The notes below the pieces were generated by a model, which did not search any database, was not told where the DNA came from, and saw only the letters and a program-made list of their open reading frames with translations. 64,000 bases of DNA from Paracoccaceae bacterium (GTDB lineage: Bacteria; Pseudomonadota; Alphaproteobacteria; Rhodobacterales; Rhodobacteraceae), in the NCBI GenBank assembly GCA_021647745.1, contig JAKIUB010000004.1, positions 56,250 to 120,249 of the forward strand. Reading direction: 5' to 3'. Position numbers and translations under genes: made by a program. Below are positions 62,066 to 64,000 of the stretch, piece by piece (position 1 is the first letter of the stretch; every line of letters starts with the position of its first letter).

Positions 62066-63858
62066 CCCCCGTCATTCTCTGTCTTTCCCGCGCGGGAGAG
62101 GCCACGGCCCACCGCGTGGCCAAAGCGCTAAACGCCCCTGTGCATGGCCGCGAAGGGCGGGTGGAAAAGGCCGATGTCTTCTTCCCCAATGCGCTGGATC
62201 ATGCCCGCATGTTGTTTCAGGCGGGGCATCCGGTGATCGGAGTTTGTGCGGCGGGCATCCTTGTGCGCGCGGTGGCGCCGGTATTGGCCGATAAGCGCAG
62301 CGAGCCACCGGTGATTGCCATTCCCGATGATGGCTCTACCGTCATTCCGCTGCTGGGCGGGCATCACGGGGCCAACCGTTTGGCCAAGGTAATCGCCGAG
62401 GCCTTGCAGAGCCACGCGGCGATAACCACAGCGGGGGATGTGAGCCTCGGCATCGCGCTGGACGAGCCACCTTTGGGCTGGCGCTTGAAAAACCCCGAAG
62501 ATGCCAAGCCGGTTATGATGGCGATGCTGAACGGGCAAAAGCCGATCATCGAGGGCGAGAACATCTGGGGGCTGGAAGCCGGTGCTGGGCCTGTGCGTCT
62601 GGTAACGTCGGAGGCACCTGTTGAGGCGGACGCGGACACACTGGTTTACCACCCGCAGCGATTTGTTTTGGGGCTTGGGTGTGCGCGGGGCTGTGATGTT
62701 TCCGAAATGTGGGAGTTGGTGCAAGGCGCGTTGGCTGAGGCCCATATCGCGCCCGAGGCCGTAGCCTGTGTGACATCACTGGATTTGAAGGGTGACGAAC
62801 CGGCAATGATCGAAACTGCGCACCGTTTGGGGGTGCCTTACCGCCTGTTTGATGCGGCGACCTTGGAGGGCGAGGCTGTACGATTGGCGAACCCGTCGGA
62901 CGTGGTTTTTGCCGAGGTCGGTTGTCACGGTGTTTCGGAAGGCGCAGCATTGGCCGCCGCTGGTTCAGATGCGGTGCTTGTTGTGGAAAAGGTTAAGACG
63001 GCAAACGCCACATGTGCGATTGCCCGCGCGCCTGAGGTTATTACTGAAATGGCAGGTCGTTCGCGCGGCAAACTGTCGATTGTCGGCATCGGGCCAGGGC
63101 AACATACTTGGCGTACGCCGGAGGCTAGCCAGTTGATTGCTCAGGCTGAAGAATTGGTCGGGTACGGTTTGTATATCGACATTCTTGGGCCGTTGGCGGT
63201 AGGTAAAACGCGTTCAGATTTCCCGCTGGGGGGCGAGGAAGACCGGTGTCGTTACGCGTTGGAGCAAGCGGGTAAAGGTAAGAACGTCGCACTGATTTGT
63301 TCTGGTGATGCCGGAATTTATGCCATGGGTGCGCTGGTGTTTGAATTGCTTGATCGTGGTGCCGATGCGTTGGGCGTTTCGGACGCTGCCAAACGAGTCG
63401 AGGTGGTTTCGACACCGGGTGTGTCGGCCCTTCAAGGCGCTGCAGCACGGGCCGGTGCGCCATTGGGGCATGATTTTTGTGCGATTTCACTGTCGGACCT
63501 TTTGACCCCGCGTGAGGACATTATCAAACGTCTACACGCGGCGGCGGAAGGCGATTTTGTGATCGCCTTCTACAATCCGGTTTCGATGCGTCGCCGCACA
63601 TTGTTGGCCGAAGCACGGGATATTCTGTTGCAACATCGCCCTGCGGATACGCCTGTTATGCTGGCCTCTAGCCTTGGAAGACCGGAGGAGTTTGTTCGCT
63701 ACCGCAAGCTAAGCGAGCTTGAGGTGGACGAAGTTGATATGTTGACCGTGGTGCTGGTTGGCTCGTCCAACTCGAAATTGGCTGAGTTGGGCGAAGGGCC
63801 GCGGATGTATACGCCACGGGGGTATGCGCGCAAGATAGACGGGGACTTGGCGAAGTGA
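62053..63858 (+). CDS. cobJ: CbiG-CobJ fusion: ring-contraction lactone hydrolase plus precorrin-3B C17-methyltransferase
   Basis: Residues 1-130 are a CbiG N-terminal domain (VCAAGILVRAVAPVLADK; IPLLGGHHGANRLA). Residues 204-335 are the CbiG C-terminal domain (VLGLGCARGCDVSEMWEL; FAEVGCHGVSEGAALAAAG). From 341 to 601 it is CobJ/CbiH (LSIVGIGPGQHTWRTPEA; LICSGDAGIYAMG; VIAFYNPVSMRRRTLLAEA; SSLGRPEEFVRY). CobJ methylates C17 and contracts the ring, and CbiG opens the delta-lactone in the cobalt-early route. Leu codon TTG and Arg codon CGT become much more frequent after about 62660. Confidence 0.93.
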   Translation: MAELTPVILCLSRAGEATAHRVAKALNAPVHGREGRVEKADVFFPNALDHARMLFQAGHPVIGVCAAGILVRAVAPVLADKRSEPPVIAIPDDGSTVIPLLGGHHGANRLAKVIAEALQSHAAITTAGDVSLGIALDEPPLGWRLKNPEDAKPVMMAMLNGQKPIIEGENIWGLEAGAGPVRLVTSEAPVEADADTLVYHPQRFVLGLGCARGCDVSEMWELVQGALAEAHIAPEAVACVTSLDLKGDEPAMIETAHRLGVPYRLFDAATLEGEAVRLANPSDVVFAEVGCHGVSEGAALAAAGSDAVLVVEKVKTANATCAIARAPEVITEMAGRSRGKLSIVGIGPGQHTWRTPEASQLIAQAEELVGYGLYIDILGPLAVGKTRSDFPLGGEEDRCRYALEQAGKGKNVALICSGDAGIYAMGALVFELLDRGADALGVSDAAKRVEVVSTPGVSALQGAAARAGAPLGHDFCAISLSDLLTPREDIIKRLHAAAEGDFVIAFYNPVSMRRRTLLAEARDILLQHRPADTPVMLASSLGRPEEFVRYRKLSELEVDEVDMLTVVLVGSSNSKLAELGEGPRMYTPRGYARKIDGDLAK

Positions 63859-63883
63859 GTATTTGGAAAAGCGAGAAGTTGGT

Positions 63884-64000
63884 ATGACGGTTCATTTTAT
63901 TGGCGCAGGCCCTGGCGACCCGGATTTGATCACCATTAAGGGGCGTCGTTTGATCGAAAGTTGCCCTGTTTGTTTGTACGCCGGATCGTTAGTTCCCGAG
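63884..64000 (+). CDS. cobM: Precorrin-4 C11-methyltransferase, N-terminal part
   Basis: The frame starts VHFIGAGPGDPDLITIKGRR and continues with LIESCPVCLYAGSLVPE, the opening of CobM/CbiF, and runs off the right edge. CobM adds the methyl at C11. Its codon use (TTG, CGT, GTT) matches the second half of the preceding fusion gene. Confidence 0.92.
   Translation, partial: MTVHFIGAGPGDPDLITIKGRRLIESCPVCLYAGSLVPE

Noticed and set aside
1..64000. tRNA, rRNA and CRISPR arrays
   Set aside because: No cloverleaf-like sequences with conserved T-loop, no ribosomal RNA segments and no regularly spaced repeats were found while reading the intergenic regions.

Overview
The window looks like a chromosomal segment of an alphaproteobacterium of the order Rhodobacterales (roseobacter/Rhodobacteraceae type). 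The evidence is a moderately high-GC sequence, a divergent regB/regA redox regulatory pair, an addB-addA-trxA cluster, an Entner-Doudoroff gene cluster, a plant-type glutamate-cysteine ligase, a GcvT-type dimethylglycine dehydrogenase-like enzyme and an aerobic-style cob locus. The genus cannot be named from this sequence. No rRNA, tRNA, CRISPR array or intact mobile element was seen.

Layout. 1-3793: end of leuB, a GNAT acetyltransferase, a YjdF-like membrane protein, an endonuclease/exonuclease/phosphatase protein, rsmJ and a YaiI/DUF188 protein. 4006-4659: a decaying oleate hydratase pseudogene. 4713-9816: a lipoprotein, PPK2 polyphosphate kinase, ArfB, a histidine phosphatase preceded by a structured leader with an 18-codon ORF, a queuosine-precursor transporter and a DUF3422 protein. 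9887-15076: mutL, an M16 peptidase pair and lspA. 15235-16832: a von Willebrand A protein and a pseudouridine synthase. 16822-23552: a minus-strand operon zwf-pgl-edd-(FMN split-barrel protein)-eda-pgi, a full route from glucose-6-phosphate to pyruvate and glyceraldehyde-3-phosphate. 23923-30621: an RND-like exporter, the Fe-S carrier ApbC/Mrp, YgfZ, a TIGR04283-type glycosyltransferase, a lipoprotein and a CPBP protease. 30696-34116: accD-folC-glycerate kinase, tightly coupled by overlapping GTG starts.

34117-35540 is a scar: a seven-codon stub with a good ribosome site, an IS6-like transposase fragment, a truncated and frameshifted sugar epimerase, then an intact sugar transferase. 35626-39972 is a candidate catabolic module: a DeoR-type regulator divergent from a choline-kinase-like phosphotransferase coupled to a DMGDH/GcvT-type oxidoreductase. 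40040-45536 holds a DUF805 protein, gshA, a small membrane protein, rsmE, a beta carbonic anhydrase and an RTX serralysin-like protease. 45675-52228 is addB-addA-trxA. 53644-54357 is regB/regA. 54402-58223 holds an FkbM methyltransferase, a small exported protein, a UbiH-type hydroxylase and an amidase.

58250-64000 is a cobalamin biosynthesis operon. It opens with an atypical cobalamin riboswitch-like leader and a 15-codon leader ORF coupled to cbiX, followed by cobH, cobL, cobI, a cbiG-cobJ fusion and the start of cobM. The most interesting points are the two leader-ORF/structured-RNA regions, the DeoR-kinase-oxidoreductase module, the cbiG-cobJ fusion whose codon use shifts inside the gene, and the pseudogene/IS scar regions.
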